A DNA stretch of 64,000 nucleotides from Candidatus Enterococcus myersii (GCF_017316025.1 NZ_JAFLVT010000007.1:1-64000), one strand, 5' to 3'; positions 18,590-26,922 are shown, numbered from the stretch's first letter. Made by a program: numbers and translations. The notes: generated by a model from the letters alone, not told the origin.

Positions 18590-19711
18590 TTAGTAGCGTA
18601 AGATAGCCGTCAAACTCTTTTCATCTGGTGCATCTTTTTGCTCTAAAACAAAAACTTGGCCACTGTTTTTAACAACATCGGCAACTAAATTATTCAAAAC
18701 TTGTCGTCGATCATATTCTGTATCTGGATCTTCACCAAAACCGTCCACTAAATTAGAAGTTGCAATAAATAAATCCGAAATGCGTCCTTCTTTAGCCGCT
18801 AATGCAATATCTGGCAATTGATCAACAAATTTTTTGTCTAATAATTTTTGATAAGAAGCAATTTCAGCTTGAGATAACGTGTCTGCAATTTCACCTAAAT
18901 CTTCTTTAATTTTCTTAATATCTAATTGAGCCGGTGAACCTGAAATAGCAGCATCAGCTTGGTAATACGGTGTTTTAGCGTATTTTTTGAACATAGTTTG
19001 ATTTTCTGGCAAGGCGTATAAATACATTGGATAATTTGCTGGGTTGTCAAATTTATCTTTAAAGAAAGTATCGACTGCTTGATAATAATTTACCCAGTCT
19101 ATTTCTACTTCTTCATCTTTGGCATTAACACCATGATACGCAATACCTTCTTTTGAGCCTGTTTGACTACCTTGGGAGCTATAATTTAGACTCCCGCCAG
19201 TTAATTCGTCTCCGAGAGCTGTTTTAACATCAATTGGCGCATCTTCTGGCAATATCACTTCGGTAATTTCTTTATTATCAACAAAATATAACTTCATTGA
19301 GTCGCGATTTAAAGCCAATAAATAATACGTATAGTTAAACTGACCATTCTTAATTAAAGCCAGTAAGTAAGGGAGGTCCCCTACATAATACTGATCATCA
19401 ACAGCAATGTTTAAGCGATGAACAAGCGTTTCTTCTGGTGTCAAGAAAACGGCAACACTTTTTGTTCCGCTACGCCAGAAAGAAGCGTCAGCTAAAAGCG
19501 TATCAATTTTATCTTGAATTTTTTTCCATTCTTTTTCAGGATATTTCTTTTCAAAACGTTTTTTGGCTTCTTTGGCGAAGTTTTTAAATTTGATTTGATC
19601 TTTTTCTACATCTTGGTGGGCAACATGGGTATTTAGCATAATCGTGACAAAAGGCCCTTTTTCAAGATCAGCAGTTAATTGCCGCAAGACTTCATTTCCA
19701 ACTTTGGTCAT
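18590..19711 (-). CDS. baeRF family protein (release-factor-like fold), probable baeRF6
   Basis: This 373-aa soluble protein has features of the bacterial archaeo-eukaryotic release factor (baeRF) family 6: N-terminal LTADLEKGPFVTIMLNTH, a central segment YYLLALNRDSMKLYFVDN, then YALPENQTMFKKYAKTPYY and a C-terminal ATSNLVDGFGEDPD. Family proteins share the eRF1/Pelota middle-domain fold and are proposed to act in ribosome rescue or stress, but no function is proven here. No signal peptide or membrane helix is visible. The ATG is preceded by AGGAGGTAATGTTTT. It is a single-gene unit with its own terminator, lying back to back with the SOS-controlled polymerase. The family assignment is from recalled sequence character and should be treated as probable. 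Confidence 0.7.
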   Translation of the reverse strand: MTKVGNEVLRQLTADLEKGPFVTIMLNTHVAHQDVEKDQIKFKNFAKEAKKRFEKKYPEKEWKKIQDKIDTLLADASFWRSGTKSVAVFLTPEETLVHRLNIAVDDQYYVGDLPYLLALIKNGQFNYTYYLLALNRDSMKLYFVDNKEITEVILPEDAPIDVKTALGDELTGGSLNYSSQGSQTGSKEGIAYHGVNAKDEEVEIDWVNYYQAVDTFFKDKFDNPANYPMYLYALPENQTMFKKYAKTPYYQADAAISGSPAQLDIKKIKEDLGEIADTLSQAEIASYQKLLDKKFVDQLPDIALAAKEGRISDLFIATSNLVDGFGEDPDTEYDRRQVLNNLVADVVKNSGQVFVLEQKDAPDEKSLTAILRY

Positions 19712-19836
19712 AAAACATTACCTCCTAAAAATAATGAATAACACTACATTAAAAGTGTAACACGCTTACATTTTTACATAAAGTAATAAGGCCTCTGTTC
19801 ATTTCTAAGCCAAACCAGTTTTTACTTTCTGTTCGC

Positions 19837-19866
19837 TTTACAAAAACAAACGCATGTTCGTATAAT
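19837..19866 (+). promoter_or_regulatory. LexA-controlled promoter of the Y-family polymerase gene
   Basis: TTTACA (19837-19842) and a perfect TATAAT (19861-19866) are 18 bases apart. The spacer ends with CAAACGCATGTTCG (19847-19860), which matches the Gram-positive LexA/DinR box CGAAC-N4-GTTCG at all but one base. A repressor bound here would occlude the -10, the classic SOS arrangement. Confidence 0.8.
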
Positions 19867-19888
19867 GAAGATGAAAGAAGGTGATTCG

Positions 19889-21223
19889 ATGGAAGCAAAC
19901 TTCGATTATCGTAAAGAAATTGTTCAAGATATTTTATTTATTGATGTCAAATCCTTTTATGCGACCGTGGAATGCGTGATGCGCAACTTAGACCCCTTAA
20001 CCACGCTTTTGGTCGTAATGAGTAGCGAAGATAATACCGGTAACGGTTTAATCCTCGCCTCTTCTCCGGCGGCAAAAAATAAATTAGGAATCACAAACGT
20101 GACCCGAGCTGACAATTTACCCGATCATCCCAACCTTTTAAAAGTGCCGCCGCGCATGAGTTTGTACATTAAAGAAAATATGCGTTTTAACGCTATTTTC
20201 AAGCAATACGTGGCTGATGAAGATTTATTGCCTTATTCCATTGATGAATCCATTTTAGATGTTAGTCATTCTTTAAATTTATTTTATCCCGATCCGACGG
20301 AATCACGGTATATGAAACGTATGCGTTTGGCTCACCACATTCAAAATGAGGTTAAAGAAAAATTGGGGTTAATTTTGTCCATTGGCATTGGTGATAATCC
20401 ACTTCTGGCAAAACTTGCACTAGATAATTTTTCCAAACACAGTCCTAATTTCATTGCTGAAATTCGTTACCAAGATGTTTTAACCAAAGTTTGGTCTATT
20501 CCTGAACTAACAGATTTTTGGGGCATCGGCCGCCGTATGAAAAAACGCCTTTACAATTTAGGAATTGATACGATTAGACAATTGGCCAATAGTGATCCCA
20601 TCATCCTAAAAAGTCACTTTGGCATTTTAGGTTTGCAACTTTACTATCATGCAAACGGGATTGATCGCACGATTATTGCCGAAAAAGCACCTCCTACCAA
20701 AGAGAAATCTTATGGCAACAGTCAAGTTTTACCAAAAGATTATACAGATCAAAAAGAAATTGAAATTGTAATAAAAGAGATGGCTGAACAAGTTGCTGCC
20801 CGCATTCGCCGTCACCATTGTCTCAGCCAATGTGTATCTGTATATATTGGTACTAGTCGTGGTGGTGAAAAAGACAGCTTTTCTCATCAAATGAAAATTA
20901 CAGCCACAGATAATACAAAAGAATTAATCCACTACTGTCTAACTATTTTTCGTAAGTATTATACGGGGCAAGTTGTCCGTCATATAGGAATTAGTTATGG
21001 AAAACTTATTTATACAAATGCGAAGCAATTGAATTTATTTACTTCCCCAGAAGTTCAAATAAACGATGAACGTTTAGATAAAATTATCGATAAAATTCGG
21101 ACAAAATATGGATTTTCTGCGATTATTCACGCGACAAGCAAATTAGATGGTGCCCGCAGTCTAGCCCGCAGTCATTTGGTCGGCGGACATAACGGCGGTG
21201 CCGGTGGTTTAGATGGTCTATAG
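19889..21223 (+). CDS. uvrX: Y-family translesion DNA polymerase (UvrX/ImpB-MucB type)
   Basis: This 444-aa Y-family polymerase is expected to copy across damaged template bases. Near the N-terminus LFIDVKSFYATVE carries the first catalytic Asp and the FYA steric motif; YSIDESILDV holds the catalytic DE pair; GIGDNPLLAKLA and FWGIGRRMKKRL are the palm and helix-hairpin-helix regions. QLNLF near residues 380-384 fits the beta-clamp-binding consensus. It resembles the UvrX/ImpB-MucB-SamB branch rather than DinB. The start is the ATG preceded by AGAAGGTG; an earlier ATG overlaps the -10. The Gly-rich C-terminal tail (GGHNGGAGGLDGL) is typical of this branch. A LexA box in the promoter shows SOS control. 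This branch is often plasmid- or phage-borne, but here it sits among ordinary chromosomal genes. Confidence 0.88.
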   Translation: MEANFDYRKEIVQDILFIDVKSFYATVECVMRNLDPLTTLLVVMSSEDNTGNGLILASSPAAKNKLGITNVTRADNLPDHPNLLKVPPRMSLYIKENMRFNAIFKQYVADEDLLPYSIDESILDVSHSLNLFYPDPTESRYMKRMRLAHHIQNEVKEKLGLILSIGIGDNPLLAKLALDNFSKHSPNFIAEIRYQDVLTKVWSIPELTDFWGIGRRMKKRLYNLGIDTIRQLANSDPIILKSHFGILGLQLYYHANGIDRTIIAEKAPPTKEKSYGNSQVLPKDYTDQKEIEIVIKEMAEQVAARIRRHHCLSQCVSVYIGTSRGGEKDSFSHQMKITATDNTKELIHYCLTIFRKYYTGQVVRHIGISYGKLIYTNAKQLNLFTSPEVQINDERLDKIIDKIRTKYGFSAIIHATSKLDGARSLARSHLVGGHNGGAGGLDGL

Positions 21224-21227
21224 ACAA

Positions 21228-21269
21228 AAAGCCACTATTTTGTAAGAAAACTTACAAAATAGTGGCTTT
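21228..21269. terminator. Bidirectional terminator between converging genes
   Basis: A perfect 19-bp stem (AAAGCCACTATTTTGTAAG and its complement) with an AAAA loop lies between the plus-strand polymerase gene and the minus-strand TIM-barrel gene, ending 15 bases before the stop of the latter. It can serve both. Confidence 0.85.
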
Positions 21270-21284
21270 AAGTTTATTTATACT

Positions 21285-22217
21285 TTAGCGATTGATTGAA
21301 CGAGACACACGATTAATGGTGTGGCGCATCCCTCGAATTGCAATAGACATTTCGAAAATATTTTCTGCGGGTGCCATGCCGCCATAGCCAGCATCGCCAA
21401 TATGTTGCAAATCAACGCCACATATTTTATTAGTGATCGCCATTTGTCGTAGCGTTTCTGGACGTGCACTTTCTTGGCTAGTACCGATGGCAGTCATTGT
21501 TAGCAGATCATTTTCTTTTGCCAATTTTACCGCTTCAATTAAATCTTGCTCTAAAAAGCCTTGGATTGTTCCAACAGCTGGTAGTAATAAAATATCTGCT
21601 CCTGCCTTGGCATAAGCAGCTACAGCCTCTTTGGTCACAACCGGTTCACTTGAGCCTGCGCTGTGCATTTTTCCAGCAATCACTAGGCCTGAAAAATGTT
21701 CTTTGGCAATTTTGACAGCATCAGCAATTGCAGCGTTGGTTACACCGGTGCCGGGGTTTCCAGTAAAACAAATAAAATCAACACCTAATTTTTCTGCTTC
21801 TTGAATTGTTTCAATGGAACTTGTTCGTCCCTTAGAGATGACAACTTGCTCACTCATCAAATCCAACTCGGCGGCAATAGGCTCTAAATTAATGCCAATT
21901 GGTCGTCCTGTTAATTTTTTTAAAGTTGGGATTGGATTTTCAATCACTGTTTTTTCATCAAAAATCATTTCTGGTGTTAAGCCCGGCATCCCAAAAACAA
22001 CTGGCCGAAAACAATCAAAACCATTTAATAAAATTAAGTCAGCGCCAAATGATGCTGCTACCTCTGCATTGGTTACATCCATTGCTTGTGGAATTGTTTG
22101 CACAACCGTTTCTGTTACAATTACACGACCTTCACTTGCTTTAATCGATTGTTTCAATTCTTTGGCACTCATTTTTTTTACATCACTATAATCAGCACTA
22201 ATTAATCGTTTTACCAT
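21285..22217 (-). CDS. TIM-barrel-like protein of unknown function
   Basis: This 310-aa protein has the repeated beta-strand/Gly pattern of a TIM barrel: GRVIVTETVVQT, FGADLILLNGFDCFRP, GRPIGINLEP, GVDFICFTGNPGTGVTN, FSGLVIAGKMHS, KAGADILLLPAVGTIQG and LTMTAIGTSQES. It resembles a family in Firmicutes labelled DUF7916 or, loosely, PEP phosphonomutase/haloacid dehalogenase-like; I could not confirm any of these names. The alternating acidic and glycine loops would suit binding a phosphorylated ligand, but no catalytic motif is certain. I start at 22217 because AGAGG precedes it by seven bases; the frame extends eleven codons further upstream without such a site. It is a single gene between the polymerase and tRNA-Arg. 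Confidence 0.6.
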   Translation of the reverse strand: MVKRLISADYSDVKKMSAKELKQSIKASEGRVIVTETVVQTIPQAMDVTNAEVAASFGADLILLNGFDCFRPVVFGMPGLTPEMIFDEKTVIENPIPTLKKLTGRPIGINLEPIAAELDLMSEQVVISKGRTSSIETIQEAEKLGVDFICFTGNPGTGVTNAAIADAVKIAKEHFSGLVIAGKMHSAGSSEPVVTKEAVAAYAKAGADILLLPAVGTIQGFLEQDLIEAVKLAKENDLLTMTAIGTSQESARPETLRQMAITNKICGVDLQHIGDAGYGGMAPAENIFEMSIAIRGMRHTINRVSRSINR

Positions 22218-22283
22218 TTGTATTCCTCTTTCTTTACGGACGACTTGCATCCTTTATCACTTCAGGCTAAAATATAACAGTAT

Positions 22284-22357
22284 GTTCCCGTAGCTCAGTC
22301 GGATAGAGCGGTCGCCTCCTAAGCGACAGGCCGCTGGTTCAATTCCAGTCGGGAACG
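22284..22357 (+). tRNA. tRNA-Arg, anticodon CCU
   Basis: A complete cloverleaf can be drawn: acceptor GTTCCCG/CGGGAAC (7 bp), D-arm GCTC/GAGC, anticodon stem GTCGC/GCGAC with loop CTCCTAA (anticodon CCT, reading AGG), a five-base variable loop, and T-arm GCTGG-TTCAATT-CCAGT. The discriminator is G and the 3' CCA is not encoded. The gene is solitary and is followed by its own terminator. Confidence 0.95.
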
Positions 22358-22361
22358 TTTT

Positions 22362-22386
22362 GAAGTCCGTTTAGGGCTTCTTTTTT
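22362..22386 (+). terminator. Terminator after tRNA-Arg
   Basis: Stem GAAGTCC / GGGCTTC (one G-T pair) is followed by TTTTTT, starting four bases after the tRNA. Confidence 0.8.
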
Positions 22387-22389
22387 ATT

Positions 22390-23553
22390 TTAAAAATAGT
22401 CCGCTAGCAGCGGTTTTTCTGATGGTAGCAATTTTTCTAAGGCATAAGTCAGCTCTGGTGTTACATCAATTTTTTCTTCTGCCTGTAAAGATTGGATCTT
22501 CACACTACCTAAAAACAACTGTGTAAAGCTTTGTGGCGTGGCTTTAATCTTTGGCAGCAAACTTTCTTTAACCTTGGAAACATTCCCATCTGGATAAATC
22601 TCGTATATACCATTATTAGCTGGCAAATAATTATCCTGATAAATTTCAATAGCGAAATCTGACAGAATCTTTTCTTGCCAAGGAAATGATTTTAAAAAGG
22701 TCGCCACATTGACAACCCGCGCCATCATATAAGGTAAAATCTTCACTTCTACTTGTGGATCCAAAACTTGCAGTAATTTGGTTGTACCGCCAAACGGATG
22801 CGTCCAATGAATTGTTTTGACCGTGCCGCTATGTGCTGCAATAAAATCATGTAAACTTCTTTTTCCTTTTTCTGACAAGGCCACTAATTCTATGATTTCC
22901 AATTTATCGACGCTAATTTGATAAACAACGTAACCACACATTACCCCGTTTTCTTCATATAGTGCAAAGTTAAAATTTTTATGCAAAGAAAATTTGTAGG
23001 TAAACCACCACTCAGCCCGCAACATTCCCCCACGCATACTTTCAGTACTTTTTTGATAAATTTCTGCCATATTCTTTTGCGCTACTTCAAAAGAAACACG
23101 GCTGACTTTACCGTGACTTTGACCGCCAAAAGGCCATTTTTCTGCTGGAGCCTCATAACGAATTTGCAAAAATGCTGTCTCATAGCCATAGCGGCGATAA
23201 AAAGGATAGGAAAACGGTGCTAAATAAGCTAACTGTACGCCCTCATCATAACTGTCTTCTAGCACTTGTTTCATAAGCTTATCAATACGACCTTGTTTGC
23301 GAAATTCAGGATAACTGGAAACATAGCCAATTCCCCTCATTTCAAACGTCTGATTCCAAAAATTGACTAAAAAAGGCGTAGCCATAATTTGACTAACCAA
23401 TTTCTTTTCAGCCAAAGAACCATAGTTTTTAGAATTTCGGGCCAGATATTCAAAACGTTCAACTTTTGCAGTGCTCTTCTCACGAGCAAAAGCATAAGCC
23501 GCCAAGTCAAACATCTGGTCATTAAAATCTGATTTCATCTTTACAATTGTCAC
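22390..23553 (-). CDS. GNAT-family N-acetyltransferase, Eis-like
   Basis: This 387-aa protein resembles Eis-type acetyltransferases: an N-terminal GNAT domain with GIGYVSSYPEFRKQGRIDKL around residues 70-95 (the acetyl-CoA pyrophosphate loop Q/RxxGR) and PFSYPFYRRYGYE, a second degenerate GNAT domain, and a C-terminal SCP2-like segment. Eis proteins acetylate amines, including aminoglycosides in some species, but the substrate here is unknown. The start is taken as GTG at 23553 because GGAGGG lies eight bases upstream; the ATG codons further up have no usable site. With this start it begins 43 bases after the DUF3284 gene. Its end lies next to the tRNA-Arg terminator. Confidence 0.75.
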   Translation of the reverse strand: MTIVKMKSDFNDQMFDLAAYAFAREKSTAKVERFEYLARNSKNYGSLAEKKLVSQIMATPFLVNFWNQTFEMRGIGYVSSYPEFRKQGRIDKLMKQVLEDSYDEGVQLAYLAPFSYPFYRRYGYETAFLQIRYEAPAEKWPFGGQSHGKVSRVSFEVAQKNMAEIYQKSTESMRGGMLRAEWWFTYKFSLHKNFNFALYEENGVMCGYVVYQISVDKLEIIELVALSEKGKRSLHDFIAAHSGTVKTIHWTHPFGGTTKLLQVLDPQVEVKILPYMMARVVNVATFLKSFPWQEKILSDFAIEIYQDNYLPANNGIYEIYPDGNVSKVKESLLPKIKATPQSFTQLFLGSVKIQSLQAEEKIDVTPELTYALEKLLPSEKPLLADYF

Positions 23554-23596
23554 TAGTTTTCCCTCCAAACGAAAAAAGGTGGCCATAGCCCCCTTT

Positions 23597-24010
23597 TTAA
23601 TTGGCATTTGCCATATTTTCTAGCATCTTACCAAACTGGCGCTTGCGGAAAAATCCTAGCATAATGCCTAAAATCATATCATTTATTTGCTGCATAAAAC
23701 CAAAAGATTGCATATTTTCGTTATAGCTGACTTTACAAGTCTTGTCGTTAATTGGTGTAATTTCATAGCGGACGACAAATTCGTTACGGCTTGTTGAGGT
23801 TTTAAATTGATATATTTGATTTTCAACCAATTCTTCAATTGTAATTTTGGCACTGCTATTTTTCGAAAATTGCTTCACGTAGGAAAGATTTTTTAATTGT
23901 TTGCGTGTAATATTTTCCCCCGTCGCTTTTCTGACATCGAAAATAACTGAGTCCATCATCTTATCAAAAAATTTTTCTGCTGAAATATTCAAATTTTTTT
24001 CTACTTTCAT
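23597..24010 (-). CDS. DUF3284 domain protein
   Basis: This 137-aa protein fits DUF3284, a small family common in Lactobacillales and often found beside cellobiose-type PTS genes. It begins MKVEKNLNISAEKFFDKMMDS and has a START/polyketide-cyclase-like feel (amphipathic strands such as QIYQFKTSTSRNEFVVRYEITPI), with no signal peptide. Function is unknown. Its ATG overlaps the TGA of the upstream 63-aa membrane-protein gene in an ATGA arrangement, so the two are translationally coupled. The sigma-54 PTS operon lies about 600 bases upstream on the same strand but is separated by a terminator. Confidence 0.65.
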   Translation of the reverse strand: MKVEKNLNISAEKFFDKMMDSVIFDVRKATGENITRKQLKNLSYVKQFSKNSSAKITIEELVENQIYQFKTSTSRNEFVVRYEITPINDKTCKVSYNENMQSFGFMQQINDMILGIMLGFFRKRQFGKMLENMANAN

Positions 24011-24198
24011 GCTTTATCGCCTCTTTCACGTTTTGGCGTTTTGCCTTTTAGAAATAATAGTCCACCAACCAAAATAAACGCTAACCCTACTATCAAACGT
24101 CCCACATTCATTTGTTGCGATGGTCCGCTAAAACTATAAATAGTGATTAAAAAGCCGATACTACATAAAAACAAGCCATTCTTTACCATATTTATCAT
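24007..24198 (-). CDS. Small membrane protein, two predicted helices (63 aa)
   Basis: I do not recognise this protein. Two hydrophobic segments are visible (LFLCSIGFLITIYSF and LIVGLAFILVGGLLFL), followed by a basic tail KGKTPKRERGDKA, so it is probably an inner-membrane protein with the tail inside. The start is uncertain: the minus strand reads GGAAGTAGG and then two ATG codons three codons apart, at 24198 and 24189; I give the first. The frame is open to 24234 but without a ribosome binding site. It couples to the DUF3284 gene by ATGA. Confidence 0.55.
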   Translation of the reverse strand: MINMVKNGLFLCSIGFLITIYSFSGPSQQMNVGRLIVGLAFILVGGLLFLKGKTPKRERGDKA

Positions 24199-24264
24199 CC
24201 TACTTCCTACTTTTACACCTGTTGTTAAATCCATTTTTTCTAAAGCGCTGTTTTATGCTTTTAT

Positions 24265-24486
24265 TTATGCTTCTACTGCAGCTTGGAAATATAAAACAGA
24301 TCCCCAAGGCTGTGCTTTAATTAATTGTTTTGCAGTAGTTGCTGCTTGCTCCTGGTCACCAGTTACTTCAAAATATAATTTGATCCCTTTTTTTTCTTTG
24401 AAAGAATAGCTGATCCCAGCTTCATTATACTCAGCCAATAATTTTTTTATTTCTTCTTGTTGCATCGCACTTGCAATACTAATCAT
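24265..24486 (-). CDS. Small protein of unknown function (73 aa)
   Basis: I do not recognise this protein. It is soluble and acidic/neutral, with an alpha-beta pattern: helix MQQEEIKKLLAEYNEAG, strand YSFKEKKGIKLYFEV, helix AATTAKQLIKA, and strand SVLYFQAAVEA. This could be a single ferredoxin-like (beta-alpha-beta) fold. Its ATG has a near-perfect site, AAGGAGGAATTTTC, so it is likely expressed. It is followed after 66 bases by the membrane protein and DUF3284 genes, which may form one small operon with it. Confidence 0.6.
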   Translation of the reverse strand: MISIASAMQQEEIKKLLAEYNEAGISYSFKEKKGIKLYFEVTGDQEQAATTAKQLIKAQPWGSVLYFQAAVEA

Positions 24487-24605
24487 GAAAATTCCTCCTT
24501 AATAAATTTATTACTCCTAGATTGCACATTTAACTTTTTTACAGCAAAGCTTTCTATACTTAGTTAAACTGCCTTGACGGTTTTATTTTCCCATAAAATT
24601 CTTCA

Positions 24606-24652
24606 TAAGAAAAGAACTGCTTCCACCTCTTTGGGAAGCGAAAACAGTTCTT
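24606..24652 (-). terminator. Terminator after the PTS IIC gene
   Basis: A two-part stem has outer arms AAGAACTG/CAGTTCTT and inner arms GCTTCC/GGAAGC. It is followed on the minus strand by TTTTC and ends the sigma-54-dependent PTS operon. Confidence 0.65.
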
Positions 24653-24659
24653 CGACATT

Positions 24660-26081
24660 TTATAAATCAGTTGGTTGAATCTTATTTGCTGCAATAACAA
24701 ATGGTGTGTAAATTACAAATGTTACAGCCATACAAATGATTGAAACAACTACTGCACGCCAGTCCATTGCTGTCGCTAACAATGCATTTAGAATTGGTGG
24801 TGTTACCCAAACAACTTGTTGTGATACTGGGTTTACCCAACCAGCTTGCGTTGCAAAGAAACCGATTGAAACAGATACTAGTGGCGCTAAGATATAAGGA
24901 ATGAATAACAATGCGTTTAATACAATTGGCATCCCGAACATAACTGGTTCGTTAATATTGAAGATACCAGGGCCAACACCCAAAGTACCAACTGCACGGT
25001 AATCTGCGCGTTTTGAGAAGATTAAAATCGCAATCAAAAGCATCAAGGTACCACCGGCACCACCAAACCATGCATAAATATCAAATGAACCACGAACCCA
25101 TTTGTAACCATCGTCGATAACGGCAGACATACCGCCTTCTTGGAACAAGTTAACGTTTTTAAGTTGTGCTACAGAGAATACACCTTCTAAAATTGGTGCT
25201 AATACGTTGGTACCATGAATCCCGAAGAACCAGAATAATTGTACGAATAAAGTCACAATTAATACGGCGCCGTAACCTTGAGAGAAACCAAGCAATGGTT
25301 TAGCAATCATTTCTTGAATCCAAGCCAACAATGTCATACCTGGAACTAATTTAGAGAAGATCCAGTAGAAAAGTGCTACTGCATATAAAGCAGCTGTCGC
25401 AGGAATAATTGCGGCAAAAGCTTTTGAAACTGCTGGTGGCACTTGTTCTGGCATTTTGATAGTAATATTAGCCAACATTAATTTACAGAAGATAATACTT
25501 GCTACAAAACCAACAATCATTGCGGTAAAGTAGAAGTTTGCATCCATGTTGTTTAATGGAATCCAGCCCCACGCATTTGCTGTAATGCCATCAGCAGTTG
25601 CAGACCAACCGCTTGTTGCAGAATTCGCATTGATTTGATCAACTAAGTCTGCAGGCATTTTTTGTGCTAATGTACCAGAGTAAGAATACGTTACACCAGA
25701 AATAGCGGCCGCAAGAGACACGATACCACCGGCTAAATCATTAACACCATAAGCACGAGCTAAGTTAAAGCCCCATGAAAAGGCGAAGATAATCCCGGCG
25801 ATTGCTAATGTACCATTCCAAACGTAACCATTGATTGTAATGATCGTACTAATAAGAGCAAAGATACCTTTTCCTTCAGCAATGCTGGCACCCCAAGTTG
25901 AGATAAATTGCCCTGGTAAATCACGAATAATTGCGTTGATCATAACGGCTACTGAACCGGCCATAGTAGCAGGCATCGTGCCAATAAAGGCATCCCGTAA
26001 AGCAACCAAATGTTTTTGGGAACCAATTTTTGCTGCGATCGGAAGCACGTGCTTCTCTAACCACGCTGTTAATGCATCCAT
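24660..26081 (-). CDS. celB: PTS cellobiose-family transporter subunit IIC
   Basis: This 473-aa integral membrane protein of the lactose/cellobiose EIIC superfamily has about ten hydrophobic segments, the FGIHGTNVLAPI loop near residue 290 and the conserved GPGIFNINEPVMFG with the Asn-Glu pair involved in sugar binding. It imports and, with IIB, phosphorylates a beta-glucoside-type disaccharide; the exact sugar is not readable. The start ATG follows AGGAGGAAATAAA. It is the third and last gene of IIB-IIA-IIC, all transcribed from the sigma-54 promoter at 26923. The order and the activator next door are typical of cellobiose/lichenan PTS loci in Enterococcus and Listeria. Confidence 0.93.
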   Translation of the reverse strand: MDALTAWLEKHVLPIAAKIGSQKHLVALRDAFIGTMPATMAGSVAVMINAIIRDLPGQFISTWGASIAEGKGIFALISTIITINGYVWNGTLAIAGIIFAFSWGFNLARAYGVNDLAGGIVSLAAAISGVTYSYSGTLAQKMPADLVDQINANSATSGWSATADGITANAWGWIPLNNMDANFYFTAMIVGFVASIIFCKLMLANITIKMPEQVPPAVSKAFAAIIPATAALYAVALFYWIFSKLVPGMTLLAWIQEMIAKPLLGFSQGYGAVLIVTLFVQLFWFFGIHGTNVLAPILEGVFSVAQLKNVNLFQEGGMSAVIDDGYKWVRGSFDIYAWFGGAGGTLMLLIAILIFSKRADYRAVGTLGVGPGIFNINEPVMFGMPIVLNALLFIPYILAPLVSVSIGFFATQAGWVNPVSQQVVWVTPPILNALLATAMDWRAVVVSIICMAVTFVIYTPFVIAANKIQPTDL

Positions 26082-26206
26082 TTTATTTCCTCCTAATAAA
26101 AAATTACAGGTATCATCCTTTTAACAAACAACCACGTATAAAAAAGATGTTTTAAACTGCTCACCTGCCTAGCAGTAAGCTAATTATTAATAGACCTGTA
26201 GCAAGC

Positions 26207-26539
26207 CTATTTTTCGGCTTCCATTTTTGCCATTTTGCGATAAACATCAATAATTTCTTTTGCTAAATCAGTGACAGCAATGGCAGTCATTAAATGATCC
26301 TGACTGTGAACAGTCAAAAGTGTTACAGCAACATGTTTGCCTTGTGCTTCTTGGGTTAACATATTGGTTTGTGAATGATGTGCTTCAGTCAGAGAATTTT
26401 CCGCGTCTGCGATTTTTTTATCTGCTAATTCAAAATCACCTTTTTTAGCGGCTTGAATTGCTTCCATCGCATCACTTTTGGCATTCCCACCATACATGAT
26501 CAAACCCATGATGGCTTCCAAGCTTTGTTGTTCTTCCAC
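26207..26539 (-). CDS. celC: PTS lactose/cellobiose-family subunit IIA
   Basis: This 110-aa helical IIA carries phosphate from HPr to IIB. The active-site histidine lies in AHHSQTNML (around residues 54-62), and the C-terminal VHSQDHLMTA is a second conserved stretch holding the metal-binding region of the trimer. The length is normal. It starts at GTG, preceded by AGGAGGGAATTTT. It follows IIB by 18 bases and precedes IIC by about 125 bases. Confidence 0.93.
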   Translation of the reverse strand: MEEQQSLEAIMGLIMYGGNAKSDAMEAIQAAKKGDFELADKKIADAENSLTEAHHSQTNMLTQEAQGKHVAVTLLTVHSQDHLMTAIAVTDLAKEIIDVYRKMAKMEAEK

Positions 26540-26557
26540 AAAATTCCCTCCTAACGA

Positions 26558-26881
26558 TTATTCTTCATTCATCAATTTTTCAGCTTGCGCCAAAACTTTT
26601 TCACCATTCATCATGCCGTAATCTGCCATGTTGATAACATCTAATTTGATGCCTTTTGGTGCAACTTTTTGTTCAAATTGCGCTTTCATAAAGCGAACTT
26701 GTGGGCCAAGTAATAATACATCAACATTTTTTTCTTCCAAAATATTGTCTGCTTCAGATGCTGAAACTGCGAAGATGTCGGCATCAATACCTTTTTCTTC
26801 AGCTGCTTTTTCCATCTTGGTCACAAGTAAACTTGTACTCATCCCTGCTGAACAAACTAACATAATTGTTTCTTTTGCCAT
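26558..26881 (-). CDS. celA: PTS lactose/cellobiose-family subunit IIB
   Basis: This 107-aa IIB subunit has the phosphocysteine loop MLVCSAGMSTSLLV at residues 7-20 (Cys10), LLLGPQVRFM near 56-65 and the standard length. It passes phosphate from IIA to the sugar bound in IIC. It is the first gene after the sigma-54 promoter; the ATG is preceded by AGAGGTGAGATAAA. Confidence 0.95.
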   Translation of the reverse strand: MAKETIMLVCSAGMSTSLLVTKMEKAAEEKGIDADIFAVSASEADNILEEKNVDVLLLGPQVRFMKAQFEQKVAPKGIKLDVINMADYGMMNGEKVLAQAEKLMNEE

Positions 26882-26922
26882 TTTATCTCACCTCTTTTTC
26901 ATTTATCTTACACTTAACTATA

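Noticed and set aside
22284-22357. tRNA-Arg(CCU) as an integration site for a mobile element
   Set aside because: This tRNA is a common target, but there is no integrase, direct repeat or foreign-looking DNA next to it here.
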